A stretch of DNA of 64,000 nt, taken from NCBI GenBank assembly GCA_019115485.1, contig DXDM01000014.1, positions 1 through 64,000 of the forward strand. Direction: 5' to 3'. Positions 46,206-56,254 of the stretch are shown here, piece by piece; the stretch's first letter is position 1; the number at the start of each line of letters is the position of its first letter. The notes under the pieces are model-generated. The model was not told the DNA's origin. It saw only the letters and a list, made by a program, of their open reading frames with translations, and ran no database searches. A program made the translations under genes and the position numbers. Origin of the DNA: Candidatus Barnesiella excrementavium. Its GTDB lineage: Bacteria; Bacteroidota; Bacteroidia; Bacteroidales; Barnesiellaceae.

Positions 46206-46261
46206 TATCTGTAACGTCGATAGGGGGAACGGCCGTAATCGGGTAGTCCCGGTATGGGAGA

Positions 46262-49200
46262 TTATTGCCCTGTGACACAGAGTTTTTTGGAGCGGGTAGC
46301 CTCGTGCTCGTTGTCGGTCGATATGATGGCCTTGTAGAGGTATATGCCGCCGGGCACCCGGTTGCCGCTGCTGTCGGTCAAATCCCAGTTGATGGGGTAT
46401 GACTGATACATGTCGGAGAGCCCTTGGCTTGTGTGGCGCCACACCTCCATACCCATGAGGTTATAAACCGATATGGTCACGTTGATGACGGCATCGGGAC
46501 GGTTGTGACGGAGGTAGAAGTTGGTCGATGTGCTGGCCGGGTTCCGGTCGGCATAGAGGTCGTAGATGACCGGTTTGAGACCTGCTTTCACCGAGAAGTA
46601 GAGCTCGATTTCCGACGAGTTGTTTTCGGTGTCCCACACCTTCAACCGCAGGCTGTGGTCGCCTTCGCTCAATCCGCTCAGGGGGTATGCGATGAATCCG
46701 CGGCCGAACTCGCCTACCGTGGGCTCGAAATAGGAGGAGACGTCGGTGTAGAGGGTACGGTTGTCAAGCAAGACAGTCATCTGGTGGCCTATTCCGGCAT
46801 CGGAGATGTTGATGCCCGAGGGGTCATACACCTCGGCGATGAGCAGGGGCGACTCGTTGACCTGGTCGCCGTTCTTGAAATCGTCGGAGTTGAGGTAGGC
46901 ATAGTATATTTCGGGCCCGTCGAAGTCGTCGTTCGAGCTGTCGTTGAATCCGCCCACGATAAAGTTCGATTCGTTGCCGCTGCCCTCCTGACCCGCATCG
47001 TTGTAACAGTAAAGGTTGATAAGTCCCCGGTCGTCGGCAAAGTTGATTTCACGGGGGACCTTGAACGCGATTTCAAACTGGCCACCCGTGATGGAGTCTT
47101 TCCCTACATAGAGGCGGTTGCTTCGCTCCGAGAACTCAAAGGCCTTGCCCTCTTCACCATATCCGTGGGTAACGACCGAGACTTCCGAATCGTAGACCGT
47201 GGGGCAGATGATTCCGTTGTAGTCGGTCGCCTTTATGCCTTGCGGAGTATAGACTTCTCCCTTGATGGTAACCGAGTCGCGAGCCTGTATGGTGGGCGTC
47301 GTCTGGGTGATGTCGTAGCCGTTGATTTCGGTTATCTTGATTTGGTACTCGGGGTAGAGCAATTTTAAGGCCGGGTCGCCCAGCAGGGTGTAATTCAGCT
47401 TGTTGCTGTCGGTTTGCAGTATGCTGCATTTGGCCTTGCGCAAGATGTCGCCCAACCGGGGATAATTCCCGTTCTCGTCGCGGGTGAATATGTTCTGGGC
47501 CACCCCTTTGTTGAGGTAGTGGTTGTCGCTGATGTAGACCACCCGCGTGGTGGTGATGAGGGCAATGCCTCCGCCGCTGGGGTTGAGGCACAGGATTTCA
47601 CCGGCCGAGATATCCTCGTGGTCATAGCGGCCAAAGTCGCAGGTGGCCGTGATGAAGAGAGGAAGCCGTTTCAGGTACAGGGACTGTATGTCGGTGATGT
47701 TGAGCAGGTTCTCGTGGGTCCAGGCCACGGTACTTCCGTGACCTATGTAGTCGATGACAAGTACTCCGTCGTCGAGTACCTGGAAAAGTTTCTTTTTGGC
47801 CGAGGGATAGGTGCGACCCGTCGAGGATATTTCGGCGGTATAGGCGTCGGTATAGATTTTATTGATGAAACAGTTGGCATCGCTGTTTTCCAGAATGGCA
47901 CAGATGTCCTCGGCCTGCGACATGTGCTCGGCGTAGTTCTCGTCGTCGGCCACGATGCACACCTGGTTTTTCCACGACCCTTTGTCGGTATTGGCCATGT
48001 AGTTGGTCAGTTTGGAGACTACGTCTTTGGCCTCTTGTTCGCTCTTGACGGGCAATCGGCCTACACTTATCCGCAATTTGTCGGAGGCGATGCGCACGCC
48101 CGAGTCGTCGTCGAGGAATCCGAAATAGTCGTCGGTCGTATAGGAGGCCCGTTCGTCTGCGCCGCTTCCATGCTGGTAGGTGAGCAGGGTGGGGTATTTT
48201 ACATACTTGCCGGTCTCACCGATTTTGCGGTTGTCGTAGAGTCCTTTCCCGAAGAGCAACAGATACAGTTGCTTGCCGGTGATTCCTCCCTCACGGTCAA
48301 AGAACATCTTCATCAGTCGGCGGTAAGCGGTAGCGTCGGGGGTGCCCGACGAAAACTCGTTGAATACCTGGGTGTGGTCGATGACCGCTACCTCCATGCC
48401 ATCGGTTTGGGCGTGCAACTGGGCTATGCTTTGGGCATAGGACAGATACTCTTTGGGAGCAAGAATCACCAGGTCGGGGGTAGCCATGCCGTGCAGGTTC
48501 TGGTTGGGTACGGTCTCGACAAAGGTGACCCCGGTCTGGGTTGCCTCGGTGTCGAAAGCCACATACTCTTCGTGCGCCCGGGTGGGGACGAAGCGGGCAT
48601 TTCCATTCGTGACGGTGGGGATAATATTGACGGGACTTTGGGGGGTCGAGATGTCCCAGATACGTGTCGTAGCCGTGTAGCCCGGCAGGTTGTAACAGCT
48701 GTTTTGGGGCACCTCTTTCAGCCGGAACTGGATACTGCCGTTGTAGAGTTGCAGTTTGCGCTTGTAGTTGAAACGGAAATAGTCGAGCCGGGCCAACGAG
48801 AGGCTCCCTCCGTTTTGGCGGAAGAGGAGCGAGAAGGTCAGCTCTTCGCTGTCGAGGTAAATCTCTTTGAGCGTTGAGGTGGTCTCATAGAAGTCGTAAG
48901 AACTCTCGGAGCCGCCTGGAATACGGTCGGACGTGCTTTCGGGGAGTGTCTCGCCTTGATAGGTGAATACCAGATTGCTGCTGCCTCCTACCACTTTGGC
49001 GCCGAACGAGGTGCGCAGTTTTACCGGTGCACTGTTGTCGACACCGGGCATCTCGAAGGTAAAGTTGCGCGAGGTGGTATAACGGAAATCTTCGCCCAGG
49101 AAGGTGCGACCCGTGGCTCCCGGCGAGTATGAGTCCTGCTCATATACGGCGTGTTCGTCAAACGAGGTGATGTCGGTCATACCCGCCGAGGCGCCGCCGT

Positions 49201-49690
49201 TGCGGTCGGGCAGCACGGCGGTGGAGCTTTTGCTGTCGGTAAGAAAATAGTAACCGGCCGTGGAGTAGGTATTCTGTTCATGGACATACTCCTGGTTCTT
49301 CTCGTTGTAGCGCCAGGTGATGGGGCCTTGTGCGTAGAACAGAATCTTGGAGCCGGTGTGTAGAATGGGTATTTGGGCCAGGTCATCGGTGTCGGTATCC
49401 GAGAAGGTCTCGGGCAACATGGCTCCGCCGTATCCGAATACGGTGACGGCAGCGGGGTTGGAGAAACCCCATTGGCTCAACTCCCGATAGGTTATCTGGT
49501 GTATCCCCGATTCATAAATGGCAATCTTTACCCACAGTCCGTCGGCCAGTTGCGACCGCGAGGCATAGTGGCTGGCATTGAGGGCTTGCAGCGGTGCCGC
49601 TGCAAACAGGGCAATTCCCACGCACAGCCACACGAGCAACCTGGACAGCGGGTTTGTTGAAAATATGGAGTATGGTGTAGTTGCTTTCAT
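46262..49690 (-). CDS. PorU-like C25 family sortase, copy 2
   Basis: Start MKATTPYSIFSTNPLSRLLVWLCVGIALFAAAPLQALNASHYASRSQLADGLWVKIAIYESGIHQITYRELSQWGFSNPAAVTVFGYGG parallels copy 1; DGVLVIDYIGHGSTVAWTHENLL and LPLFITATCDFGRYDHEDISAGEILCLNPSGGGIALITTTRVVY; CTD-like end ATRSKKLCVTGQ. Confidence 0.88.
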   Translation of the reverse strand: MKATTPYSIFSTNPLSRLLVWLCVGIALFAAAPLQALNASHYASRSQLADGLWVKIAIYESGIHQITYRELSQWGFSNPAAVTVFGYGGAMLPETFSDTDTDDLAQIPILHTGSKILFYAQGPITWRYNEKNQEYVHEQNTYSTAGYYFLTDSKSSTAVLPDRNGGASAGMTDITSFDEHAVYEQDSYSPGATGRTFLGEDFRYTTSRNFTFEMPGVDNSAPVKLRTSFGAKVVGGSSNLVFTYQGETLPESTSDRIPGGSESSYDFYETTSTLKEIYLDSEELTFSLLFRQNGGSLSLARLDYFRFNYKRKLQLYNGSIQFRLKEVPQNSCYNLPGYTATTRIWDISTPQSPVNIIPTVTNGNARFVPTRAHEEYVAFDTEATQTGVTFVETVPNQNLHGMATPDLVILAPKEYLSYAQSIAQLHAQTDGMEVAVIDHTQVFNEFSSGTPDATAYRRLMKMFFDREGGITGKQLYLLLFGKGLYDNRKIGETGKYVKYPTLLTYQHGSGADERASYTTDDYFGFLDDDSGVRIASDKLRISVGRLPVKSEQEAKDVVSKLTNYMANTDKGSWKNQVCIVADDENYAEHMSQAEDICAILENSDANCFINKIYTDAYTAEISSTGRTYPSAKKKLFQVLDDGVLVIDYIGHGSTVAWTHENLLNITDIQSLYLKRLPLFITATCDFGRYDHEDISAGEILCLNPSGGGIALITTTRVVYISDNHYLNKGVAQNIFTRDENGNYPRLGDILRKAKCSILQTDSNKLNYTLLGDPALKLLYPEYQIKITEINGYDITQTTPTIQARDSVTIKGEVYTPQGIKATDYNGIICPTVYDSEVSVVTHGYGEEGKAFEFSERSNRLYVGKDSITGGQFEIAFKVPREINFADDRGLINLYCYNDAGQEGSGNESNFIVGGFNDSSNDDFDGPEIYYAYLNSDDFKNGDQVNESPLLIAEVYDPSGINISDAGIGHQMTVLLDNRTLYTDVSSYFEPTVGEFGRGFIAYPLSGLSEGDHSLRLKVWDTENNSSEIELYFSVKAGLKPVIYDLYADRNPASTSTNFYLRHNRPDAVINVTISVYNLMGMEVWRHTSQGLSDMYQSYPINWDLTDSSGNRVPGGIYLYKAIISTDNEHEATRSKKLCVTGQ

Positions 49691-49767
49691 CGTTTTTATA
49701 TAACGTGAGAAAATCGGGTTTATTGCGGAGCAACCGAAGAGAACTTTTTCCCATGAATCGCATGGCA

Positions 49768-49943
49768 TATATTCGAATAATACAGAGGTACCGGTTCGGT
49801 ATAGCCCAACTTGAAAACTTTGTTTTCGTTTGTCTTTGCACCCGCCTTTCACTATATTTGGATAATATAGGATGCGGCTCGGCTCTGTCAAACTTGAAAA
49901 CTTTGTTTTCGCTTGCCACTGCACTCGCCTTTCACTATATTTG
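49768..49943 (+). repeat. Dispersed promoter-bearing intergenic repeat, locus B (two units)
   Basis: TATATT-start at 49768, 49853 and 49936 (periods 85 and 83); TTGAAAACTTTGTTTTC hairpin in each; CGCCTTTCACTATATTTG end in each. Confidence 0.85.
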
Positions 49944-49981
49944 TTCGGTGATAAATCACGGCAAGCTATAAATTGACGACA

Positions 49982-50329
49982 ATGAAAAAGAATAACGATT
50001 GGAAAGATCGACTGAATATAGTCTATTCGACAAACCCCGATTTTCAGTTTGAAAGGGACGAGGAGGTGGAGCCCGATACGCTCGAACCGTCCAAGCAGCA
50101 ACTGCGCATCTCGCTCGACAAGCGCAACCGCAACGGGAAATCGGTCACCCTCGTGACCGGCTTCGTGGGAACGGCCGACGACCTGCACACGTTGGCCAAG
50201 AAGTTGAAGACCAAGTGCGGCGTGGGTGGCTCGGACAAGGAGGGCGAGATTTTGATACAGGGCGATTTCCGTCAGAAGGTGTTGGATATTTTGTTGGCCG
50301 AGGGCTACCGTGCCCGCATAATCGGATAG
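49982..50329 (+). CDS. SUI1/eIF1-family translation initiation factor
   Basis: KQQLRISLDKRNRNGKSVTLVTGFVGTADDLHTLAKKLKTKCGVGGSDKEGEILIQGDFRQKVLDILLAEGYRARIIG. Confidence 0.95.
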   Translation: MKKNNDWKDRLNIVYSTNPDFQFERDEEVEPDTLEPSKQQLRISLDKRNRNGKSVTLVTGFVGTADDLHTLAKKLKTKCGVGGSDKEGEILIQGDFRQKVLDILLAEGYRARIIG

Positions 50330-50332
50330 GCT

Positions 50333-53300
50333 ATGCTATACATCTACAAGGCTTCGGCAGGCTCGGGTAAGACCTATACCCTCACGCTCGAATACATCAA
50401 ACTGTTGTTGGGGTATCGCGATGAGGAGGGGCATTACCGCATTTACCGCAAGAGCGATTCGGCACATCGGCGCATCTTGGCTGTGACCTTTACCAACAAG
50501 GCGACCGAGGAGATGAAGTACCGTATCGTTTCGCAACTCGACCTGTTGGCTCATGATACCGACCGTTCGCCCTACATCGGCGAGTTGGAGCGGCTCTTCG
50601 GGTGCGGCAGAGAGCAGGTGCGGGCCACGGCTGCCGAGACGTTGTATGTACTGTTGCACGACTTCTCCTACTTCAACATCAGCACGATAGACCGTTTCTT
50701 CCAGCAGGTGCTGCGCAATTTTACCCGCGAGGTGGGGTTGCAGGGGAGTTTCGAGGTCGAGATGGACAACGATTTCGTGACGGCCTCGGCCATCGACCGC
50801 ATGTATGCCGACCTCTCGGACGACGACCAAAAGGGGTTGCTCAGCTGGTTGGTACACTATGCCGAGGAGCGTATCGAGTCGGGCAACTGGTGGAGCCTGG
50901 GAAACCGGAGCGAGCGCAAGGACGATTTGCGCGAACTGGCCGGGGAGCTGTCGAAGGAGAACTACAAACAGTACCGTTCGTCGATACTCTTCCAGATTAA
51001 AGATAAGACGGTGCTCGACCGCTACCTGCGGGAGATGCGCCGGGTGAAGGGCGACTTTGAGTCGCTCGTGCGGCAACTGGGCGAAACGGCCCGGGCGATT
51101 ATCGAGCGGCACGGGGTACCGGTCGACCGCTTCAAGGGGAAGAGTCGCTCGTGGGCGCTCTATTTCGGGAAACTGGCCGGCGGGCGATACGACCCGCCTA
51201 CACCGACCTTCGTCGGCAATGTCGACAACGGCGACAACTGGTTCGGGAAGAGCGACCGCCCCGCGTGCTTCGACACCCTCTATGCCGAGCTTAACCCGGT
51301 CATGCGCGAGATTGTGGCCAGTTTCGGGGAACCCTATACCCGCTACAATACCGCCGTGCAGAGTGCCAAATATATCTATGCCCTGGGCATATTGGTTGAC
51401 ATAGACCGTCGCATCGAGGAGTATGAGCGCGAACACAATGTGTTGCTGCTCTCCGATACGGCCGGTATTCTCAACGAGGTAATCAACGAAAACGACGCGC
51501 CTTTTATCTACGAGAAGATTGGCACGCGGGTCAACCACTTTATGATTGACGAGTTTCAGGATACCTCCAATTTGCAGTGGGGCAATTTTGCTCCGCTTAT
51601 CGGCGAGAGCCTCAGCCACGACCACACCGACCTGATTGTGGGCGACGTGAAGCAGAGTATCTACCGGTGGCGCAACTCCGACTGGTCGCTGTTGAACGAG
51701 GGGGTGCAGTCGCGTTTCCGTTCGTCGCAATACAGCGAGCGGTCGATGGATACGAATTACCGCAGTTGTGCCCGGGTGGTGGAGTTCAACAACCGCATCT
51801 TCGGCGAGGCGGCCGAACGGTTGCAACAGGAGTTGGAGCGCGAGGTAGCCGAGTCGGCCCTGGTCGACGGTGGTTTCGAGGTGAAGGTGCGCAAGGCCTA
51901 TGCCGACATCGGGCAGCAGGTGTGCGCCTCGAACCGGGAACGGGGCGGCCGGGTCGAAGTGTCCCTGTGGGAGGCCGATACCCGCGACGACTTTTGCGAC
52001 GAGGCTCTGTCGCGCATTCCCGACCTGTTGCGTGACCTGCAAGACCGGGGTTACTCGCCCGGCGATATTACCTTCCTCACCCGCACGGCTCGCGAGGGAA
52101 CGCTGCTGGTCGACCTGCTGCTGCGCCTGAACGACGAGAATGACGACCCGCGCTACCGATTCGACGTCATTTCGAGCGAGTCGCTGCTCATCAAGAACTC
52201 GCCGCTCATCGGGTTGCTGGTGGGGATACTCCGCTACATTCAAGACCCGTCGGTCGAGCTGAACCGGGTGATGGCCGTCTATGAGTATAACCGGCTGAAA
52301 TCGGCCGATACCAATGATGAGGCGGCCGTGCTCTCCTACTTTGAAAACCGCGAAAACATCGGGCTGCATCTCGACGACGATTTTCTGCAATTTGTCGAGA
52401 GTGTGCGCCAGGAGCCGCTGTTCGAGATGTGCGAACGCATCATCGCCCGCTTCTCCCGCCGGGAGAACGACCGGGGCGAGCGCGTCTACGTACAGGCATT
52501 CCAGGATTATGTGTTGGACTACTGCCGCACCCACACGGCCGACCTGGCTTCGTTTCTGGCCTGGTGGGACGACAACGAGGACAAACTCTCGGTTACCACG
52601 CCGCAGGAGCAAGATGCCATGCGGGTGATGACCATTCACAAGTCGAAGGGGTTGGAATTCAAGGTGGTGATTATTCCCTTCTGCAACTGGAAGCTCGATC
52701 ACCGTACCGACAAGACCAACTTTATCTGGTGTCGCACGCAGGGCGAACCTTTTTCGCAAATACCGGTATTGCCGCTGCGGTATAGCAGTCGGCTGGCGCA
52801 GACCTACTACGCGACCGAGTATTTCGATGAGAAGATGCACGCCTATATCGATAACCTCAACGTGGCCTATGTGGCCTTTACCCGGGCCGAGGAGGAGTTG
52901 CACATCTTTGCCCCGGCCTTGAAAAATCGCACCAAGCGGGAGAGTGTGGGCAGCATATCGGCTCTGCTGGACGTGATACTTTTCCCCGATGGGGGCGACG
53001 GCGGCGATTTGCACTACGAGGAGGGGAGCGACTGGCGTCCTGCTCCGAAGCGGGTGACCGAGGCATCGGCTCCCGTCGTGCTCTCGGGCGAGTACCGCTC
53101 CATCGAGCCGGGCACCCGGCTGCACCTGCGGTTGCAGGGCAAGGGGGTATTCGGTGAAGGTCACGACCGGGCCTATGGTACCCTCATGCACCGCATATTG
53201 AGCGAGGTGGATACCCTCGACCGGCTCGACGAGACGGTGGCCGGTTTTGTACAGACCGGTGAATTGTCGGAGGCCGAGGCTGTCGAGACGCTCGACCACT

Positions 53301-53590
53301 TGCGGGAGTGGCTTGCCGATGAACGGGTGAAGCCGTGGTTCCTGCCGGGGACCAAGGTGTGGACCGAGCGGGAAATCTTGCAGGCCGACGGCTCTTTCTA
53401 TCGTCCCGACCGGGTGGTCGAGACGCCCGACGGGGTCGTCGTCATCGACTACAAGTTCGGTTCGGTGGAACGGACTGACTACAAAAAGCAGGTGCGCACC
53501 TATATGGAGCTTGTTGGTGAGATGGGGTATGCCCAGGTGTCGGGCTTCATTTGGTATCTCGCTTTGGGAAAGATTGTGCCGGTTGAGTGA
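50333..53590 (+). CDS. UvrD-family helicase with C-terminal PD-(D/E)XK nuclease (AddA-like)
   Basis: YKASAGSGKTYTLTLEYIKLLL; AVTFTNKATEEMKYRI; DEFQDTSNLQWGNF; VGDVKQSIYRWRNSDW; VMTIHKSKGLEFKVVIIPF; nuclease YRPDRVVETPDGVVVIDYKFG. Confidence 0.93.
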   Translation: MLYIYKASAGSGKTYTLTLEYIKLLLGYRDEEGHYRIYRKSDSAHRRILAVTFTNKATEEMKYRIVSQLDLLAHDTDRSPYIGELERLFGCGREQVRATAAETLYVLLHDFSYFNISTIDRFFQQVLRNFTREVGLQGSFEVEMDNDFVTASAIDRMYADLSDDDQKGLLSWLVHYAEERIESGNWWSLGNRSERKDDLRELAGELSKENYKQYRSSILFQIKDKTVLDRYLREMRRVKGDFESLVRQLGETARAIIERHGVPVDRFKGKSRSWALYFGKLAGGRYDPPTPTFVGNVDNGDNWFGKSDRPACFDTLYAELNPVMREIVASFGEPYTRYNTAVQSAKYIYALGILVDIDRRIEEYEREHNVLLLSDTAGILNEVINENDAPFIYEKIGTRVNHFMIDEFQDTSNLQWGNFAPLIGESLSHDHTDLIVGDVKQSIYRWRNSDWSLLNEGVQSRFRSSQYSERSMDTNYRSCARVVEFNNRIFGEAAERLQQELEREVAESALVDGGFEVKVRKAYADIGQQVCASNRERGGRVEVSLWEADTRDDFCDEALSRIPDLLRDLQDRGYSPGDITFLTRTAREGTLLVDLLLRLNDENDDPRYRFDVISSESLLIKNSPLIGLLVGILRYIQDPSVELNRVMAVYEYNRLKSADTNDEAAVLSYFENRENIGLHLDDDFLQFVESVRQEPLFEMCERIIARFSRRENDRGERVYVQAFQDYVLDYCRTHTADLASFLAWWDDNEDKLSVTTPQEQDAMRVMTIHKSKGLEFKVVIIPFCNWKLDHRTDKTNFIWCRTQGEPFSQIPVLPLRYSSRLAQTYYATEYFDEKMHAYIDNLNVAYVAFTRAEEELHIFAPALKNRTKRESVGSISALLDVILFPDGGDGGDLHYEEGSDWRPAPKRVTEASAPVVLSGEYRSIEPGTRLHLRLQGKGVFGEGHDRAYGTLMHRILSEVDTLDRLDETVAGFVQTGELSEAEAVETLDHLREWLADERVKPWFLPGTKVWTEREILQADGSFYRPDRVVETPDGVVVIDYKFGSVERTDYKKQVRTYMELVGEMGYAQVSGFIWYLALGKIVPVE

Positions 53591-53674
53591 ATAGGTCGGC
53601 GCGGTGTTTGGATATGCCGGATAAAAGGCCGAACTTTGCAACGGTCTTTATAATTATGCTAATAGCTTGACAAG

Positions 53675-54991
53675 ATGAAAAACATCACACTACTCTTCAT
53701 GGCGGTTGTGCTGCTCGTTCCCTACTTCCCCTGTCGGGCCGCAGAACCCCGTGCGCTTGCCGGTGACAACGATTCGATTGTCGATTTACGGCCGCTCACC
53801 TCGTGGCAACGGTTCAACCGCAAGGTCGACAAGTTTACCTCCTCGAAAGGTTTTCAGATGACCTGTGTGGGGGTGCCGCTGGTGGTGGCCGGTGTGGCCA
53901 CGATGCCGGGGCGGGCACGATTCCGCCAGTTGCGCAACGACTATGTGCCCCACTTCCGATATAAGTATGACGATTATATGCAATATGCACCGGCCGTGGT
54001 GATGCTGGGTCTGAAAGGATTCGGCGTGGAGAGCCGCAGTTCGTGGGGCCGCATGCTGGTTTCCGATGCCTTCTCGGCCGCCATCATGGCCACGGTGGTC
54101 AATTCCATCAAATATACGGCTCATGTGCAGCGACCCGATGGCAGCAATTACAAGTCGTTCCCCTCGGGGCATACGGCTACGGCTTTCATGGCGGCCATGA
54201 TGATGCACAAGGAGTATGGCAACCGCAGTCCCTGGTACAGCATCTCGGCCTTCACGGTGGCAGCGGCGACTGGTATCAGCCGACAGCTGAATAACCGTCA
54301 CTGGGTGTCGGACGTGCTGGCCGGTGCCGGTATCGGTATCCTCTCGACCGAGTTGGGTTACTATCTGGCCGACCTGATATTTAAGGACAAAGGGTTGAAT
54401 TTCGAGTCGCCCACCTGTTACCCGCTGTTGGAGAAGCCCTCGTTTGTGGGGCTCTACATGGGTTTCTCTTCGGGGGTGGGAAGCATAGCTCTGGCCGACG
54501 GTATGAAGTTGAATACCGGTATCGGTAGCCGCATCGGTGTGGAGGGGGCCTATTTCTTCAACCGTTACATCGGTTGCGGCGGTATGGCTACGGTCTCGAA
54601 CATTCCCGTGTCGCTCAATACCCGTCCCGATGCCGCTCTCGAACCCATCGACGAGGGTAGGGCCATGGCCGGGGCCTATGCGCAATACCCTTGTACAAGT
54701 CGTTTTTCGGTAGGTTGCAAGGCGTTGGCCGGTTACAATTACATACCTTCGCAGACGCTGGGGTGCGAGGGTATCGGTTTCGACCGTGACGGGTTTGTGT
54801 GGAGCGCCGGTGTCTCGATAGGCTATATGCTGAAACGTCATTTCGGGGCCCGCTTCTTCTGCGACTATACTTCGACCTCGACCTCGTTCACGCTGTCGCC
54901 CTCGCAAGAGTTGGGTATATCGGAGGCCCGTTCGGGCAACAGCACGATTCATGCCCTCACCTGGGGAGCCTCGGCCAATATCCTGTTTTGA
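53675..54991 (+). CDS. PAP2-family phosphatase with C-terminal outer-membrane-like region
   Basis: KYTAHVQRPDGSNYKSFPSGHTATAFMAAMMMHKEYG ... GISRQLNNRHWVSDVLAGAGIGILSTELGYYLAD. Confidence 0.9.
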   Translation: MKNITLLFMAVVLLVPYFPCRAAEPRALAGDNDSIVDLRPLTSWQRFNRKVDKFTSSKGFQMTCVGVPLVVAGVATMPGRARFRQLRNDYVPHFRYKYDDYMQYAPAVVMLGLKGFGVESRSSWGRMLVSDAFSAAIMATVVNSIKYTAHVQRPDGSNYKSFPSGHTATAFMAAMMMHKEYGNRSPWYSISAFTVAAATGISRQLNNRHWVSDVLAGAGIGILSTELGYYLADLIFKDKGLNFESPTCYPLLEKPSFVGLYMGFSSGVGSIALADGMKLNTGIGSRIGVEGAYFFNRYIGCGGMATVSNIPVSLNTRPDAALEPIDEGRAMAGAYAQYPCTSRFSVGCKALAGYNYIPSQTLGCEGIGFDRDGFVWSAGVSIGYMLKRHFGARFFCDYTSTSTSFTLSPSQELGISEARSGNSTIHALTWGASANILF

Positions 54992-55029
54992 GAAGATATC
55001 CCGGGTAATGTACTCGGGGATAGAGAAAC

Positions 55030-55070
55030 ATAAAACGGGGCTGTATCGAAAGGATACAGCCCCGTTTTAT
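55030..55070. terminator. Bidirectional terminator between the PAP2 gene and rpmH
   Basis: ATAAAACGGGGCTGTATC-gaaag-GATACAGCCCCGTTTTAT. Confidence 0.85.
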
Positions 55071-55087
55071 ATGTCGGATAAACTTTT

Positions 55088-55243
55088 TTAGAAAGGATGT
55101 CTTTCGTCCGAAACCGTCAATTTGGCGCGGCCTTTTGCACGACGGCTGGCCAGTACGCGACGACCGTTTGCCGTAGACATTCTCAGACGGAATCCGTGTT
55201 TGTTAATTCTTTTTCTGTTCGAAGGTTGAAATGTTCTTTTCAT
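55088..55243 (-). CDS. rpmH: 50S ribosomal protein L34
   Basis: [51 protein letters not shown]. Confidence 0.97.
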   Translation of the reverse strand: MKRTFQPSNRKRINKHGFRLRMSTANGRRVLASRRAKGRAKLTVSDERHPF

Positions 55244-55428
55244 TGCCGTTATATTTTTATCGTTATTATTCCTTTTTTCGGACTGCAAAAATAGATACTT
55301 TTTTTTAATAAACCAAGAGATTGCCTATTTTTGGAAGATTTCTTTTTGAGATTTTATTGATTTAGTTTACTTTTGTACTCCGAAAGTTCAGAGACAAAGA
55401 ACAATATAATCACAATAATAAGATAAGT

Positions 55429-55992
55429 ATGATTAACTCGCAAGACATTAAGAACGGAACTTGTATCCGTTTGGACGGAAAGCTCTATTTCTGCGTAGAA
55501 TTTTTGCATGTAAAACCGGGTAAGGGAAATACGATTATGCGTACCAAACTCAAAGATGTGGTTTCGGGTCGTGTGCTGGAACGCCGCTTCAACATCGGTG
55601 AAAAACTGGAAGACGTGCGGGTAGAGCGTCGTCCCTATCAATATTCCTACAACGAGGGTGATCACTATCATTTCCTCAACCAAGAGACTTGGGACGATAT
55701 CATCATCAATAAAGAGCTCATTACGGGTGTGGATTTCCTGAAAGAGGGTATGGTTGTCGAGGTGGTTTCCGATGCTTCGACCGATACCGTTCTCTTTGCC
55801 GAACTTCCGGTAAAGGTACAACTCGAAGTTACCTACACCGAGCCGGGTCTCAAAGGCGATACGGCTACCAATACCACCAAACCGGCTACGGTCGAGACGG
55901 GTGCCACGGTACGCGTGCCTCTCTTTATCGAAACGGGCGAGATGATCGTGGTCGATACGCGCGACGGTTCGTATATCGAGCGTGCCAAATAA
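55429..55992 (+). CDS. efp: Elongation factor P
   Basis: [54 protein letters not shown]; upstream TACTTTTG. Confidence 0.97.
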   Translation: MINSQDIKNGTCIRLDGKLYFCVEFLHVKPGKGNTIMRTKLKDVVSGRVLERRFNIGEKLEDVRVERRPYQYSYNEGDHYHFLNQETWDDIIINKELITGVDFLKEGMVVEVVSDASTDTVLFAELPVKVQLEVTYTEPGLKGDTATNTTKPATVETGATVRVPLFIETGEMIVVDTRDGSYIERAK

Positions 55993-56088
55993 GACGGCTT
56001 TTCAATTTCCTGATGATACGACGGGATTCGTGCAAGCGGGTCCCGTTCTTTTTTTCCTGCGTTGCATTTGGCTGCGTGCTTGGTCAAG

Positions 56089-56233
56089 GTATTTGAATGT
56101 TTGAAAACGGAGTTTTCATTTGTTTCTGCACTCACCTTTCGCTATATTTGGATAATATAGGCTGCGGTTCGGCATAACCAAATTTGAAAACGGAGTTTTC
56201 ATTTGTTTCTGCACTCACCTTTCACTATATTTG
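56089..56233 (+). repeat. Dispersed promoter-bearing intergenic repeat, locus C (one full unit plus a 5'-truncated unit)
   Basis: TATATTTG at 56143 and 56226 (period 83); TGAAAACGGAGTTTTCATTTG in both; TTTG-N20-TATATTTG. Confidence 0.85.
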
Positions 56234-56254
56234 TAAAAACAGAATATTATCGTT

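Noticed and set aside
47414-48877. 487-aa plus-strand ORF antisense to the second PorU-like gene
   Set aside because: Shadow ORF; V/G-rich translation without domain structure.
49691-50188. N-terminal extension of the 1308-aa PorU-like ORF
   Set aside because: It runs through the promoter repeat and antisense to the SUI1 gene; the ATG at 49690 gives a proper signal peptide.
50336-53641. 1101-aa minus-strand ORF antisense to the AddA-like helicase
   Set aside because: Shadow ORF from GC-rich codon usage; composition is low-information and the plus-strand frame has clear helicase motifs.
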